The translations under genes were made by a program, and so were the position numbers. This document shows positions 49,201 through 56,929 of a stretch of 64,000 bases of DNA, one piece after another. A model generated the notes under the pieces. That model was not told the DNA's origin. It did no database searches and saw nothing but the letters and a program-made list of their open reading frames with translations. Origin of the DNA: Pyxicephalus adspersus (taxonomy: Eukaryota > Chordata > Amphibia > Anura > Pyxicephalidae); assembly GCF_032062135.1 (NCBI RefSeq), contig NC_092858.1:163901655-163965654 (forward strand). The letters run 5' to 3'. Every line of letters begins with the position of its first letter. Within the stretch, counting starts at the first letter, position 1.

Positions 49201-52200
49201 ATTTTTATCTTCATGATTACAACATTTAAAGTGAACACCTACACAATAATTGAACTGCTCTTTTGTCAGATCCTACTCAGTGAACGTCTTACTTTCCCCT
49301 CTTCTCATGTCATGGAGCTGTATGGATGCTCAGATGTATGGAGCTGGCTTTTAGGCACAAGCTCTACTAGTGCAGCATTCGGGGTTATGCTCCTAGATAA
49401 CTGGTGAGTGCTATGGGTACCTTTACATAGCAAACTGTAATAGAAACATGTTGGCTATGATCTCCAAAATATCAGTCACAAGAGGAAGGTGTGGTTCAAT
49501 ATAGGAAATGTGATTTTGTGGCTCCAACTGGTAATATGAACAGGACTGGTGTTAAACCTGTGTTATTTTAGGACTTAACTGTTAACCTAATCATTCATTT
49601 GGAAGTTTCTACAATCAGTTACAAGTCAGGAAAAATAATGGATAGGTTAAAAATTACATTTGTCTGAAGAATTACTTACATTGATTGATTCAATGGGTCC
49701 AAATTCTTCTAAAAGGCTTCCAACATCTTGCTGGGTTGTTCTTTTGTCCAGCTGTCCAACCCAAAGAGTAGTACTGCAAACTGATAAACAGAGAAGATAT
49801 TAAAATGGTTTTTGTAAAGTTTCTCACAAAAAAAAACTTTTTTTAAAATAGCGAACTATATAGTACAGGGGTGGGCAAACTTTTTAACTCAGGGGCCACA
49901 GTGTAATCTAAAATTTGGCAGATGGGCCGGGCTGATTGGAGAGTGGGCAGGGTTGTGCCATCATGACGCCACTGAACGATCCATGGGGGAAAGTGGTCCA
50001 GGCTCTGGCCAATGTGGCTCCCCAGTGGGGTCCTTCTCCTGACCCCGCTCCGCTCGGGGGGACACTGGCCAGAGCCGCGGATTGCAGCCCATTTTATCGG
50101 GTCCGTTGAACTCTCTCTCTACGGGCTGGATAAAAAACCCGAACGGGACGTATATGCCCTGGGGGCCGTAGTTTGCCCATGCCTGATATAGTAGGCACCT
50201 TGCTTGGCCGAGTTAACCATGCTCCAAAAAAGCTGGGGTAACATGAGTTATGCACATTTTACTGCAGAGGTCTACCTTACGGTACCATCTTCTTGCTACC
50301 TCAGAGTCCAGCACTCTACCGTTTACATGCTGAACAATACTTCTTCCCTCAATGCTGTCTGTGCATTGACTCGTACGGGGCTGTATACTAAAGATGCCAA
50401 CTTTAGAAGGACTGAGCACTAATACCCCTACTAGCAGCAGGTTTAGGTTTGTTAGCAGATAGTACCAAGAGCATAAAAATAAAAAGGCAAGTGTGGCCTT
50501 AGAATCCAAAGTTTTTAAAGGGGGGGGGGGAAGCAAACATACCTAGACATGGACCTCTGACGTTCTGTAGGGCGCTTTGATTCCTGAATAGGAAGTTGTT
50601 CTATTTCCATGGACACTTCCTATAAAAACAGAAGGACAACCTTATTTAGATCCTAAGAGCAGATTATTTTTATGCACTGTAAACCATCATAAATTACCTC
50701 CATATGTGCACAATAAATAATTTAAGCATAAATAAAAGCTCAGGTTCAAACATGAAAATGCAAAGTTTACGATCACTATTTATGTAACCATTATCTAATG
50801 AATCTAAATTACCAGCTAAAACAGACAAGATTCTTCATTGGCAAGAGTGGCAAAGGAACCAAAAAAACAAAAAAAACAAGTACCTTTCCCAAAATACGAT
50901 GTACAGCAATCAGCTGATGTTACCTGCTCTCTATATACCAACACAGAACAATGTAGATTGGCTCACCTGTTGATTATCCTTTAGTCCCTGTGCATCATTC
51001 TGCTGAACTGAAAAAGTAGGCTGAATAAATGACTGAGGAAGCTCCTGAGACATGGGTGGAATCATAGCAGGGAATGTCTGGGGTGGAACCATACCAAAGC
51101 CGAGCATTTGGCCATTTGGTGGCACGGGAGTCTGAAAGGGGGTAAATATTTGTTAGCGGACGGGAAGGCAATGATTATATTATAAGGCACCTCTTACACA
51201 AAGAGAAACAAGAACATTAAGTAAATTTTAAGATACCTGATTAAGCAGAGATTCCTGAGGCATTCCAATCATACGTGGCTGTAAAGCCTGAAACTGATCC
51301 ATGTTTGGCATTTGACCTGGCATCTGTGAGAATTGTGCAGGAGGCTCTGCAGAAAATTGGCTGTAAAAATAATAAAATCATATTTTAGGACTTCAATTCT
51401 GCTGTTTATGTTTACAAAATTGTGAAGTAAACCAAAAAATCATTGCCATCCTGAACCGTGTCTGAGCAATGAGAATCGCTCAAGAAAACCTGACAGGTAG
51501 TATCTGCTATGCTTTTCTAAACAATCACGTAATATCATGGAGAAGCATCCCCCATCAGACCATTTAGAAATCAAAAAATAATGTTGTGAAGAGTAAATGC
51601 ATTGTAACATTTAATTCCATGAGTCTGGAGAGTCAGACTAACAGAACTTAAGGTAATGAATTGCACTTGTCTGAAAAAATAAATTGGAAAGTGACTTTAG
51701 AAGCTATTTAAAAGGTATTTTCTGTACTCGAACTTAGAGCAGTAAAAGACCCCAGTACTCTAATAAATGAATCCTTAAAGAAACCTCTAGTTTGAAACAG
51801 TCCAATAAAAGAAAAAAAAAAAAAACTTCTGTCATGCCAATGTTTGAAATCATGCAACATTACTGCGCTAAATTGTAAAAACTGACTGTTACACATCACT
51901 AGTTGCAGTAATGTCATGTTAACTCTCACATTTATTATGGGAAACAAAAGGCTGTAATGATTTGAGAAACAATGCAAAATGTCCTGTTCCCTGTGTTACT
52001 ACCTACAGGGGAGACCTGCTTTTCTTTTTAATCTTGGCAACTGTGGTGATACTCTTATGCTATAGTACATGCCCAACTTTCCTGATTTTTCCAGGTTTTT
52101 AATTTCTCATTTTGATTTTTACTATTAGCACAGAGATGGGAGATTAAAACATTCTAAAACCAAAACATTTAACACCTCATTTAGCCTTACTATTGTCTGG

Positions 52201-55200
52201 ATCTGGCAGATTAGGCATGTGTGAAGTCTGTTTACTCACAATTGTGGTTGTGAAGGTGGTGGGGTTGAGCTTGATGCATCTTTCTTTGGCTCATCAGCTG
52301 CTTCAGGTTCATCGTCATAATCAAATCTGTCGAGCAACTTTAAAAAGCAGAACACCGTTAAAAAAATTAAAATAAAAAAATAAAGATACAGAAAAGAATT
52401 AATAATTTTCTGTACATTGATAAGTAGTTATCACCTTATCAAAAGTAGTTTTCCTTTCTGCCTGGTGGGATTGCTGTTGAGCATTTATCTGAGACGTAAT
52501 TGACTGTACTTGAGAAAATAGATTCTCATCAATAGCTGGAGACTGTGGCTTTGGAGGTTGTTGAAAGGTCTGAAGAATTTGTTGAAGCTAAAGAGAAAAA
52601 AAAAGAAATTCTGACAGGTCATTACCCTTTCCTAAACTATGCCAGTATAACACATTTTATAAAACTGAAAATACAATGTAACAACCATTTCATATTCAAG
52701 TTTCCCACATAATTGGCTTTATGTTTTGGTGCATAAAAAAGAAAAAAATATTTTTACTTTTATAAAAAAGGTTTTTCCACCCTTTCTATCAGTCCATTTA
52801 AGTACTGATTATGGGTACTCAACACACAAAAATCAGCCGACATGGGACAGGTCAGATTTTGGGGCAAATAAAAATGTCACTATAACAAATTATTGTAATC
52901 CATGTGTTTGAACACAGCATTCAAAAAGAAGTATTTTTAATTATTAGTAAAAAAAAAAAAAAAAAAATTAGTAGTGATAAGTGGAAAAACAAATCAAAAA
53001 CTTAAGCCAACATAGCTGCCACAAGGACATGTATAAAATAAACATACCTGCTGCCCCTGGCTACTTTGGAACAGTTGAGCAACAGCTGCAAAAGCCTCTG
53101 AACTGGGTAACTGCGGAACACTGATAGCAGGAGCCACAGGTACTATGGGTGCTGCAGGTGCAGGAGCAGCAACCGGGGGCTCTTCAGGGGGCTCAGATGA
53201 GAGCAACATAGAGGGTGGTGAAGATCCTGCAAAAGAACTTTAGTAAGTCTGGGCATTGTTTAAATTTTCCACCTTGCTTGCACTATGGGTAGTCCCCGGG
53301 TTACATACAAGTAGGGAAAGGCAGGTTTGTTAAGTTGAATTTGTATGTAAATCACAACGTGTACATTATTTTAATGAATGCAACAAATGTTTGTCTTAAC
53401 ATATTAGGCAGCATGGTGTCAATTACTGTTTAAAATTCTCACTATGAGTTGATCACAAACAAACAAAACCTTATGGAGCCTAGACATTTATTAACTTTAG
53501 GAGCAAGCTGTGCTTTAATATGAAAAATAAAACAGCATTTGACAAACAGAGTTTGTCTGGGTCATTAAAGAGTTACAAGAGGATGCAGAAAGAGCTTATC
53601 CTTTAAAATCACCAACAACCTCAGCTGTGTTTAGCAAAAGATTTTGCAAGTCATGAAAACTGCCCCCTCCCGCCCATCAAGCCTCCACCTGTTCGTATCT
53701 AGGAGTCGTCCGAATGTCCTAACTCAGGGACTACCTGTATTCTGTGTCCTGCCACTAAGAAACCAAGCAACCAAAGCTACAACAAATTAACCATTTAATA
53801 TGGAGCTAAACCCAAGAACTGGACTTTGGTAAGATCAGAAGGCAGCTGAATAATTCATTTTCCTAAGACAAAAAAGGTTTATGTTTTAACAGTCTAGAAA
53901 AATATTTGCTGCCAAATAGACAGAAATCAGGCCTGTTTGACATAATACAATTGAATGTAAAAGTAAATATTTTCTAAGCAATGCAAAAAGGCCTGGCAAA
54001 AAAGTTCATTGGGTGCCAGCAAAACTTTTCCCCGGTCTGTGCAAAACCAAACTTTTGTGGTTAAAATTCAAAGAATATGTTTCAAATAATGATAAAAATA
54101 ATTCATAAAACAAAACTTTAAAACTGTAATTGTTAATTAAAATGTGTTAACAGCTGATTATGTATGATTTGCCAGCCTAAATATATTAACTTCAACATTC
54201 ACACAAGGCCCACGTAATATATAAACTTTACAAATTGGTATGAAGACAAAAAATGCAAAATTCCAGACAAAGCATATATATATTTCAACCTACCTTCTTC
54301 ATTAGCGGAATTATCTGCTAGTGATTCAGGAGGTGCTGCACCTGCTGCCATATCAAGCAATGGCTGTATGATCTCAATTTTAAAGACTCCATTTTTTTGC
54401 CACAAGTTTAAAACACGGACAATTTTACTCTGGAAAGATAAATGTAAAATTACAATTCTATTTTACTGTAGCCTGAGGGCAGATTAGTTAATACTGAACC
54501 ATACCAAATGGATTCTGTGGCGAAAGAAAAAAGGATATGAACCCAGTAACTTTGTTTTAGGATGAGGGCGCCATTCCCATTGTACTGGCCTGTTTTCAAA
54601 AATGCTATCAGGACATTTCCATTTTCAATGTTAGGGAAAAAAAAAAAAAAAAATCACATTTACACATTTAACAATACCATGAAAAAGTCCCAAAGCACAT
54701 TATTGCCCCTCCACCAAAGGTTTCCTATCCTTGTGGGAAAAATAATTCCTATAGAAACTATTAGGCTTGTGCAACAATGGCACATCCCTGGATTTGTTAA
54801 AGTATTTTGAAGAACTTACAGCCAAGTAGATCTATGGCGCTGAATATTGGCACACACAAGGAATAGCTATTATAGGAAAAAAGCTGCTAATGATAATCTG
54901 AAAAATGTTACAAGGCTGTCCCCAATAGTAATATTTTGCATCCCTGAACTAGAATAAATATTTATCAAGACAGTCACAACCCTGAATCTGTATGTTTGTT
55001 ATCAGTTAAAAGTAGCAAATCCAATGTCAGCAAGACAACCAAGCTACTTCAAGAAGAGGAGGTTAGCAAAGCCAGCCTCAGTACATGATTCACAGCATTG
55101 TGGCGTAGAAGGCACTCAACAATCATATGCATACCCACTAGATTATCACTCCCTCCCCTTAATGAAGACAATAGTTCCTACTACCTTATCTTCATCTGGA

Positions 55201-56143
55201 CAGAGATACAAGCATTGGAAAGTTGCTGTTAGGTTCTTAGTAAATCTTGGACCAAACACATCCTTATCGATTCCAAACTGATGACGGGACTGGCGTACTA
55301 TTGAATCAATCACATACAATCCCGGAACCTTATATTCAGGTTTGCACTGTATATATAAAAAAAAAAACTGTTAAAGTCACAAGAAAAAAAGTATACAGGT
55401 TTCGATACAACTTGTGCTGAACAACTTTTTACATACAAAACAGATTTTGCGGTTTTACATACAAAACAGCATGTGGTTTTCTTTATACACAGCTCTACTT
55501 TTCAGTTGTGCAGACTAGCAAACAAAAGACTGAACTGTGTTTTCTAAATAAAGAATCTTTAGGACTTGTCTAAGGAACCTGTATACAATCTTCAATTTTT
55601 CTTGACTTTGTCTGCTTCTAAATATTTTAACTGAAAAAGTTATCCTGATGCAATAGGTACTGGGCTGTTCTGTCATTAGAGCAAACAGGGGGCTCTGCCT
55701 TTATCCCAGCTTTGCAAAAGCTGCCCCAGCTCTGATATGACAGTTTCAGAGATTTACTTATTCAGAAGTTTATTTGTGACTGGCACACTAACAAAGCACA
55801 AGAACAGACAGGAGAACATTTAACAGCATTTATTTGCAGAAGGGTAAGGCATGTGAAGGCTATAAAACTCAATAGGAAATGTAAATGAAATAAAACCAAA
55901 CTCACCTTTTTAATGAATTTTTCCACAATCTGGACTACATGTTTGTAAAGCTAGTGTAAAAAAAAAATAAAAAAATTACAGTGTGAACAAAAACATATAT
56001 ATACACCTCATTTTAACAATGAAGAAAAGTATTCACAAACTAAATATACCCCATCTTACCTTTATTGCCTTTATAGCAGCCTTTGTGATCAATATCATCT
56101 TTGCACGAGAAATCGGGGGTTTCATGTCCATGAGCGAAAAGAG
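18256..56143 (-). CDS. SCAF4: SR-related CTD-associated factor 4 (gene, 5' end outside window)
   Basis: Nuclear protein that binds the phosphorylated RNA polymerase II C-terminal domain through its N-terminal CID and binds RNA through an RRM. In mammals SCAF4 and its paralogue SCAF8 suppress premature poly(A) site use. Seventeen exons (3,300 coding nt) are readable. In transcript order: CID (56143 to 54294), Pro/Ala and Gln-rich linker (53226 to 50543), RRM with LWVGQL and GCAYIVMV (49780 to 48904), a conserved post-RRM block (48706 to 48550), a Pro-rich region, and a long Pro/Gly/Arg tail. LFSLMDMKPP and linkage to SOD1 favour SCAF4 over SCAF8. The start-codon exon is not in the window. Two internal exons (RS-rich; polyproline) are not found and the surrounding phases do not join. 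All visible introns are GT-AG. Confidence 0.93.
18650..19025 (-). repeat. SCAF4: Coding tandem repeat in SCAF4 last exon
   Basis: The distal part has five or six 21-bp units encoding RPGF(N/R/Q/H)P(E/D). The proximal part has longer units of about 10 residues (RHGFNSERGD, RHGFNPDRND), with an acidic variant block (GFDAEMDEG, EFNTEMEE, GFNAEMDKG) between. Unit lengths stay multiples of three, so the frame is kept through about 125 residues. Confidence 0.9.
19999..20022. repeat. (AT)n microsatellite
   Basis: Twelve uninterrupted AT dinucleotides in the SCAF4 last intron. Confidence 0.9.
21619..21814. mobile_element. hAT-like MITE (196 bp) with exact target duplication
   Basis: Begins 'caaggcgccccagaggtgg' and ends 'aagtatgaacagccctg', giving short imperfect CA...TG inverted ends. 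The octamer ctctagaa flanks both sides exactly (21611-21618 and 21815-21822). The interior has 'gtagatcgcaaaggc' and 'gagtagatcacagagccc', with short internal repeats of gtagatc. Confidence 0.8.
22420..23600 (-). mobile_element. L1-like LINE 3' fragment (ORF2 C-terminus and tail)
   Basis: On the minus strand, broken frames give KWESILGRELPPELW, then MHWYYTPDRLHF, then CWRCDSQGGTLFHIFWNC. These are the WY.TP.RL and C-x2-C...H...C landmarks near the end of vertebrate L1 ORF2. A frameshift lies near 23420. The 3' end has aataaa (tttatt at 22440-22445) and an A-rich tail. A 163-bp MITE (22771-22933) interrupts it. Non-functional. Confidence 0.8.
22771..22933. mobile_element. 163-bp MITE nested in the L1 fragment
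   Basis: Ends 'cagtgttcaacccagaaa' and, reading inward from the right, 'cagtgttctccccaacccc'. It is homologous end to end, in opposite orientation, to 63826-63992 ('gcgggtggcagcccctg', 'actgaaaagtgctgggtgg'). The CAG...CTG ends suggest a hAT relationship, but flanking octamers do not match cleanly. Confidence 0.7.
24259..24412 (-). mobile_element. LINE 3' tail with (TTA)n
   Basis: A run of tta repeats (24259-24284) is followed by 'aataaacaggatttatatag', 'cgccaacatattacgcagcg' and 'ctgtacattaaatagggatt'. This is the conserved LINE tail in minus orientation, ending in 'gccccgaagagcttacaatc'. Confidence 0.65.
26166..26216. repeat. (AT)n(CA)n microsatellite
   Basis: About 18 AT dinucleotides followed by a short CA run. 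Confidence 0.9.
28120..28250 (+). mobile_element. LINE 3' tail fragment
   Basis: Contains 'tctggtcagggtcctctccc', 'ccctaatgtacagagctgca' and 'tataaatcctgtttattaat', the shared tail module in plus orientation. Confidence 0.6.
31004..32556 (+). mobile_element. Tc1-like DNA transposon, inactive (1,553 bp)
   Basis: Inverted ends are 'cagttaggctcataaatatt' and, reading inward from the right, 'cagttaggtccataaatatt'; each is flanked by TA (31002-31003 and 32557-32558), the Tc1/mariner target. The interior encodes broken transposase: an N-terminal paired-like HTH with GRPRKTT (31446-31718), then WTNETKINLYQ, MDNDPKHTA and SPDLNPI. Of the DDE catalytic residues, the first codon is AAT (Asn) at 31790-31792, the second Asp is kept at 32059-32061, and the Glu position is a TAG stop at 32164-32166. 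The D-to-E spacing of 34 residues is preserved. At least two frameshifts separate these blocks. A T run lies at about 31149-31173. Confidence 0.93.
31446..31718 (+). pseudogene. Tc1-type transposase remnant, N-terminal DNA-binding part
   Basis: Ninety codons remain open, covering the HTH linker region GRPRKTTVMDDGRIIS and the second HTH (STIKRRLHE), before the frame is lost. The downstream catalytic blocks continue in two other frames up to about 32410. The start used here is an internal Met; the original start is likely upstream near 31351. Confidence 0.85.
34219..34280. repeat. (GT)n(AT)n microsatellite
   Basis: About 12 GT followed by about 19 AT dinucleotides, directly abutting the truncated MITE at 34281-34614. 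Confidence 0.9.
34281..34614. mobile_element. TA-flanked MITE, 3' half only
   Basis: Matches the right half of 37103-37573: 'ctctttaatgacc', 'cagttgtttc', 'gctccagaagttaatgaatg', 'cacag.gaggattttat', ending 'acccgaggactacctg' followed by TA. The left half is absent and replaced by the GT/AT microsatellite. Confidence 0.75.
35330..35550. repeat. Possible interspersed repeat fragment
   Basis: Contains 'acccctgaggaagcctaaga' followed by 'gcgaaatgcatttggg', a phrase I associate with dispersed amphibian repeats. A 67-codon minus-strand frame lies across it. Class not determined. Confidence 0.3.
36470..36737. mobile_element. hAT-like MITE (268 bp)
   Basis: Begins 'cagtgcttctcaaacagggt' and ends 'aaaggttgagaaaccctg'. 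Inverted ends match the CAGTG.TTCTCAA hAT pattern. Flanking octamers gaattcat and gattacgt agree at 5 of 8 positions. The 152-codon frame spanning it is a chance frame. Confidence 0.7.
37103..37573. mobile_element. TA-flanked MITE (471 bp), complete copy
   Basis: Ends 'caggcagtccccgagttaa' and, reading inward from the right, 'caggtagtccccgggttgc', flanked by TA on both sides, as for Tc1/mariner-type insertions. A short AT run lies in the middle. An inverted near-full copy is at 53286-53737 and a half copy at 34281-34614. No coding capacity. Confidence 0.8.
41224..42520. other. Unrecognised unique-looking stretch
   Basis: Mixed composition with few repeats and no long frame. On the minus strand an aataaa (tttatt near 41239) and another near 41292 resemble mRNA 3' end signals, but no exon could be tied to them. 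A repeat-like block ('ttaaaggaaagtgtacttta') starts near 42502. Confidence 0.25.
43420..43560 (+). mobile_element. Diverged LINE 3' tail
   Basis: Contains 'ctcctcagattgcaagctta', 'cagcccctattaattgtaca' and 'gtgttgcaaaaaatgttggc', a worn copy of the tail module. Confidence 0.45.
44171..44484. mobile_element. Tc1-type MITE (314 bp)
   Basis: Ends 'cactgagggaaggaag' and, reading inward from the right, 'cagtgagggaaagaattatt', flanked by TA (44169-44170 and 44485-44486). Both arms contain 'caaagaaatgaccagtct' and 'gtaatggtaggtttattgta' in inverted orientation. The right arm retains 'gatcaaataattc' and 'tacaaaatcagcagggga', typical of a vertebrate Tc1 family; the left arm has lost that segment. Confidence 0.85.
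45759..45923 (-). CDS. SCAF4: SCAF4 exon, Gly/Asn-rich linker
   Basis: 165 nt, phase 1 to 1. Encodes TAGAPPNDSDVSQGN through NNASGPSNPLH. Acceptor ttcttag, donor gtaagt. This matches the weakly conserved linker upstream of the C-terminal domain in SCAF4. Confidence 0.85.
45924..47384 (-). other. SCAF4: SCAF4 intron with a TTAA-ended repeat
   Basis: About 46650-47116 ends in 'gggtttagtttggctttaa' (TTAA at 47113-47116) and contains 'cctgcctgattggtgcaggt', resembling the MITE family at 56309-56628 in opposite orientation. The left end is not resolved. The rest is unrecognised. Confidence 0.5.
47385..47471 (-). CDS. SCAF4: SCAF4 exon, proline-rich GFLPPP segment
   Basis: 87 nt, encoding (G)FLPPPGMPPPMTPPVSLPPP then ISGLSIPT. 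It needs one base from the preceding exon (phase 1). The visible upstream exon ends in phase 0; joining them directly gives a stop after 11 codons. Acceptor tctttag, donor gtaagt. Confidence 0.9.
47472..48312 (-). other. SCAF4: SCAF4 intron lacking the expected polyproline exon
   Basis: The mammalian gene has a Pro-rich exon here (ending in an MHLPPG-type motif). No G-rich stretch that could be its complement is visible. About 48150-48232 is a hAT-like end ('gtggtgtgccgcaggatttt', 'gttgaaaaacactg'). Confidence 0.7.
48313..48467 (-). CDS. SCAF4: SCAF4 exon, post-RRM linker
   Basis: 155 nt, phase 1 to 0. Encodes (D)WKNISKKTEKADTSQNGS through LLSLQIRPTIPTV. Acceptor ctttag, donor gtgagt. Confidence 0.9.
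48550..48706 (-). CDS. SCAF4: SCAF4 exon, conserved block after the RRM
   Basis: 157 nt, phase 0 to 1. Encodes IAWALNKGIKAEYKQYWDVE, GVTYIPWSKVKPEELEALCEGG and MLDNDTLSP. It is near-identical to mammalian SCAF4 and includes the last RRM strand. Confidence 0.96.
48904..49017 (-). CDS. SCAF4: SCAF4 exon, RRM second half
   Basis: 114 nt, 38 codons, phase 0 to 0. Encodes MIPPRGCAYIVMVQRMDAYR then ALQKLSRGNFKVNLKAIK. GCAYIVMV is the RNP1 motif. Confidence 0.97.
49018..49679 (-). other. SCAF4: SCAF4 intron within the RRM
   Basis: GT-AG intron between in-phase RRM exons. Unrecognised sequence; no repeat or gene seen. Confidence 0.7.
49680..49780 (-). CDS. SCAF4: SCAF4 exon, RRM first half
   Basis: 101 nt, encoding (V)CSTTLWVGQLDKRTTQQDV then GSLLEEFGPIESIN. 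LWVGQL is RNP2. It needs one base from the previous exon (phase 1). The visible upstream exon ends in phase 2, and a direct join runs to a TGA before the exon ends. Confidence 0.96.
49781..50542 (-). other. SCAF4: SCAF4 intron lacking the expected RS-rich exon
   Basis: Mammalian SCAF4 has an Arg/Ser-rich exon here. Reading the minus strand in all frames shows no RS-coding stretch. The interval is a 320-bp hAT-like MITE (49866-50185) plus about 350 bp of unrecognised sequence (50194-50542) and a C/G run at 50520-50530. Confidence 0.75.
49866..50185. mobile_element. hAT-like MITE (320 bp) with exact target duplication
   Basis: Ends 'caggggtgggcaaacttttt' and, reading inward from the right, 'caggcatgggcaaactacgg'. 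The octamer atatagta flanks both sides exactly (49858-49865 and 50186-50193). The interior shares 'cagtggggtccttctcctga' and 'ccagagccgcgg' with 10109-10453 and 58148-58450. GC-rich compared with its surroundings. Confidence 0.88.
50543..50619 (-). CDS. SCAF4: SCAF4 exon before the RS region
   Basis: 77 nt, phase 0 to 2. Encodes EVSMEIEQLPIQESKRPTER then QRSMS plus 'ag'. It aligns with the mammalian EMEVEQP.IQE.KR segment that leads into the RS domain. Donor gtatgt. Confidence 0.9.
50620..50966 (-). other. SCAF4: SCAF4 intron
   Basis: Short GT-AG intron; AT-rich, nothing recognised. Confidence 0.8.
50967..51131 (-). CDS. SCAF4: SCAF4 exon, Pro/Gln-rich linker
   Basis: 165 nt, phase 0 to 0. 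Encodes TPVPPNGQMLGFGMVPPQTF through QNDAQGLKDNQQ. PPNGQM.GFG is shared with mammalian SCAF4. Confidence 0.94.
51237..51360 (-). CDS. SCAF4: SCAF4 exon, Gln/Met-rich linker
   Basis: 124 nt, phase 2 to 0. Encodes (F)QFSAEPPAQFSQMPGQMPN then MDQFQALQPRMIGMPQESLLNQ. NMDQFQ..PRM.G is shared with mammalian SCAF4. Confidence 0.93.
51361..52239 (-). other. SCAF4: SCAF4 intron
   Basis: GT-AG intron; AT-rich, with no clear repeat or gene. Confidence 0.75.
52240..52337 (-). CDS. SCAF4: SCAF4 exon, acidic DYDDEPEA segment
   Basis: 98 nt, phase 0 to 2. Encodes LLDRFDYDDEPEAADEPKKD then ASSSTPPPSQPQ. LLDRFDYDDEPEA is invariant in SCAF4 orthologues. Donor gtgagt. Confidence 0.95.
52435..52587 (-). CDS. 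SCAF4: SCAF4 exon, Gln-rich coiled-coil-like segment
   Basis: 153 nt, phase 0 to 0. Encodes LQQILQTFQQPPKPQSPAID, ENLFSQVQSITSQINAQQQS and HQAERKTTFDK. Confidence 0.95.
52588..53047 (-). other. SCAF4: SCAF4 intron
   Basis: GT-AG intron with an A run at about 52950-52967; nothing else recognised. Confidence 0.75.
53048..53226 (-). CDS. SCAF4: SCAF4 exon, Pro/Ala-rich segment
   Basis: 179 nt, phase 1 to 0. Encodes SSPPSMLLSSEPPEEPPVAA, PAPAAPIVPVAPAISVPQLP and SSEAFAAVAQLFQSSQGQQ. VPQLPSS.AFAAVAQLFQ is strongly conserved. Confidence 0.95.
53227..54293 (-). other. SCAF4: SCAF4 intron carrying a TA-flanked MITE
   Basis: The MITE at 53286-53737 starts about 60 bp into the intron's acceptor side. 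The remainder is AT-rich and unrecognised. Confidence 0.75.
53286..53737. mobile_element. TA-flanked MITE (452 bp), inverted copy
   Basis: Begins 'tgggtagtccccgggttaca' and ends 'ctaactcagggactacctg', flanked by TA (53284-53285 and 53738-53739). It is the reverse complement of the 37103-37573 family. Shared interior includes 'cattaaagagttacaaga' and 'tgtttagcaaaagattttgc'. Confidence 0.8.
54294..54429 (-). CDS. SCAF4: SCAF4 exon, CID C-terminal helices
   Basis: 136 nt, phase 0 to 1. Encodes SKIVRVLNLWQKNGVFKIEI, IQPLLDMAAGAAPPESLADN and SANEE. The first 30 residues are the end of the CTD-interacting domain. Confidence 0.97.
54430..55184 (-). other. SCAF4: SCAF4 intron
   Basis: GT-AG intron within the CID. 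It has an A run near 54634-54652 and no recognised repeat or gene. Confidence 0.75.
55185..55346 (-). CDS. SCAF4: SCAF4 exon, CID core
   Basis: 162 nt, 54 codons, phase 0 to 0. Encodes CKPEYKVPGLYVIDSIVRQS, RHQFGIDKDVFGPRFTKNLT and ATFQCLYLCPDEDK. LYVIDSIVRQS is the CID helix-4 signature that contacts the CTD. Confidence 0.98.
55347..55905 (-). other. SCAF4: SCAF4 intron
   Basis: GT-AG intron; AT-rich. Short direct repeat 'ttttacatacaaaacag' occurs twice at about 55428-55468. Nothing else recognised. Confidence 0.7.
55906..55950 (-). CDS. SCAF4: SCAF4 micro-exon, CID helix
   Basis: 45 nt, phase 0 to 0, encoding LYKHVVQIVEKFIKK. Acceptor cactag, donor gtgagt. Confidence 0.97.
56060..56143 (-). 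CDS. SCAF4: SCAF4 exon, CID N-terminal helices (first exon visible)
   Basis: 84 nt, phase 0 to 0. Encodes LFSLMDMKPPISRAKMILIT then KAAIKAIK. The preceding exon, which in orthologues carries the start Met and about 10 residues, is not found between here and 64000. Confidence 0.97.
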
Positions 56144-56308
56144 CTAAGAAGAAAAATAAAAATACACATAAACAACAAATTCTGTTTGGTCTGCAACATT
56201 TCATTGTTTATCTATACTTTAAAAATCATTAACCTACTTTGATAAAACGTAAAAGATTTGTCAGGAATATGCTCCCCCTATACATTTTAATATGACAAAC
56301 TTTGGCTT

Positions 56309-56628
56309 TTAAAGCGGAACTAAACCCAAGCTACTCGCCTATCCCATCACAGGGGCACCGCCATTTTCCTCCTTCGGCTTTCTTGATTGGCCGGGCTGGA
56401 GTAACGTTAACTGTTCATTAATTCCCGGCATACACAAGGGAATCTGAGATTGTTGGGTTTCCATAACAACCAGCGCCAAGCCAGGCATGCACTGCTCAGC
56501 TTGATATTTCTCCTGCATAATCAGGCAGGTAAGAGATAATCGCAGAAAGATCATCACTTGTCCCTTTGTGCAATAACGGCCTGCCTGATCATGAATTTTT
56601 CAAAGCGAGACTTTAGTTCCACTTTAGA
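56309..56628. mobile_element. TTAA-ended MITE (320 bp)
   Basis: Starts 'ttaaagcggaactaaaccc' and, reading inward from the right, 'ctaaagtggaactaaagtct', so the inverted ends match at about 14 of 15 positions after the first bases. The interior includes 'ctgcataatcaggcaggt' and 'cctgcctgatcatg', a further inverted pair. The TTAA/CTAA outer bases suggest a piggyBac-type origin (inference). Confidence 0.65.
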
Positions 56629-56929
56629 AACAATCAGGCTTTCCTTCCTGTCTGCTGTTGTCCAATGACTCCCAGAACCACTCAACCCTCTATCTGCCTA
56701 GTCATTAATGTCTTTACAAAATAAGGAGTGTTAACTGCTGAAAAATTCTTAGAGCAATCCTGTAATCTCGAATCTTGGCCAGGACATTATCTGCATGGAG
56801 TTTGCAGGTTCTCCCTGTGTCTGTCTGTGTGGGTTTCCTCTGGGTACTCCGGTTACCTCCCAAGTTCCAAAAACTTGCAGATAGGTTAATTGGCTTCCCC
56901 CTAGACTGTAATAACATATGACTATGGTA

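Noticed and set aside
50245..50345. tRNA-like or tRNA-derived SINE sequence on the minus strand ('agagtgctggactctgagg')
   Set aside because: A B-box-like and anticodon-like phrase is present, but I could not fold a full cloverleaf or find tail and flanking duplications.
50318..50371. Candidate cryptic SCAF4 exon starting after 'tatacag' that would read SPVRVNAQ
   Set aside because: The possible donor gives a length divisible by three, which does not fix the phase, and the product has no RS content.
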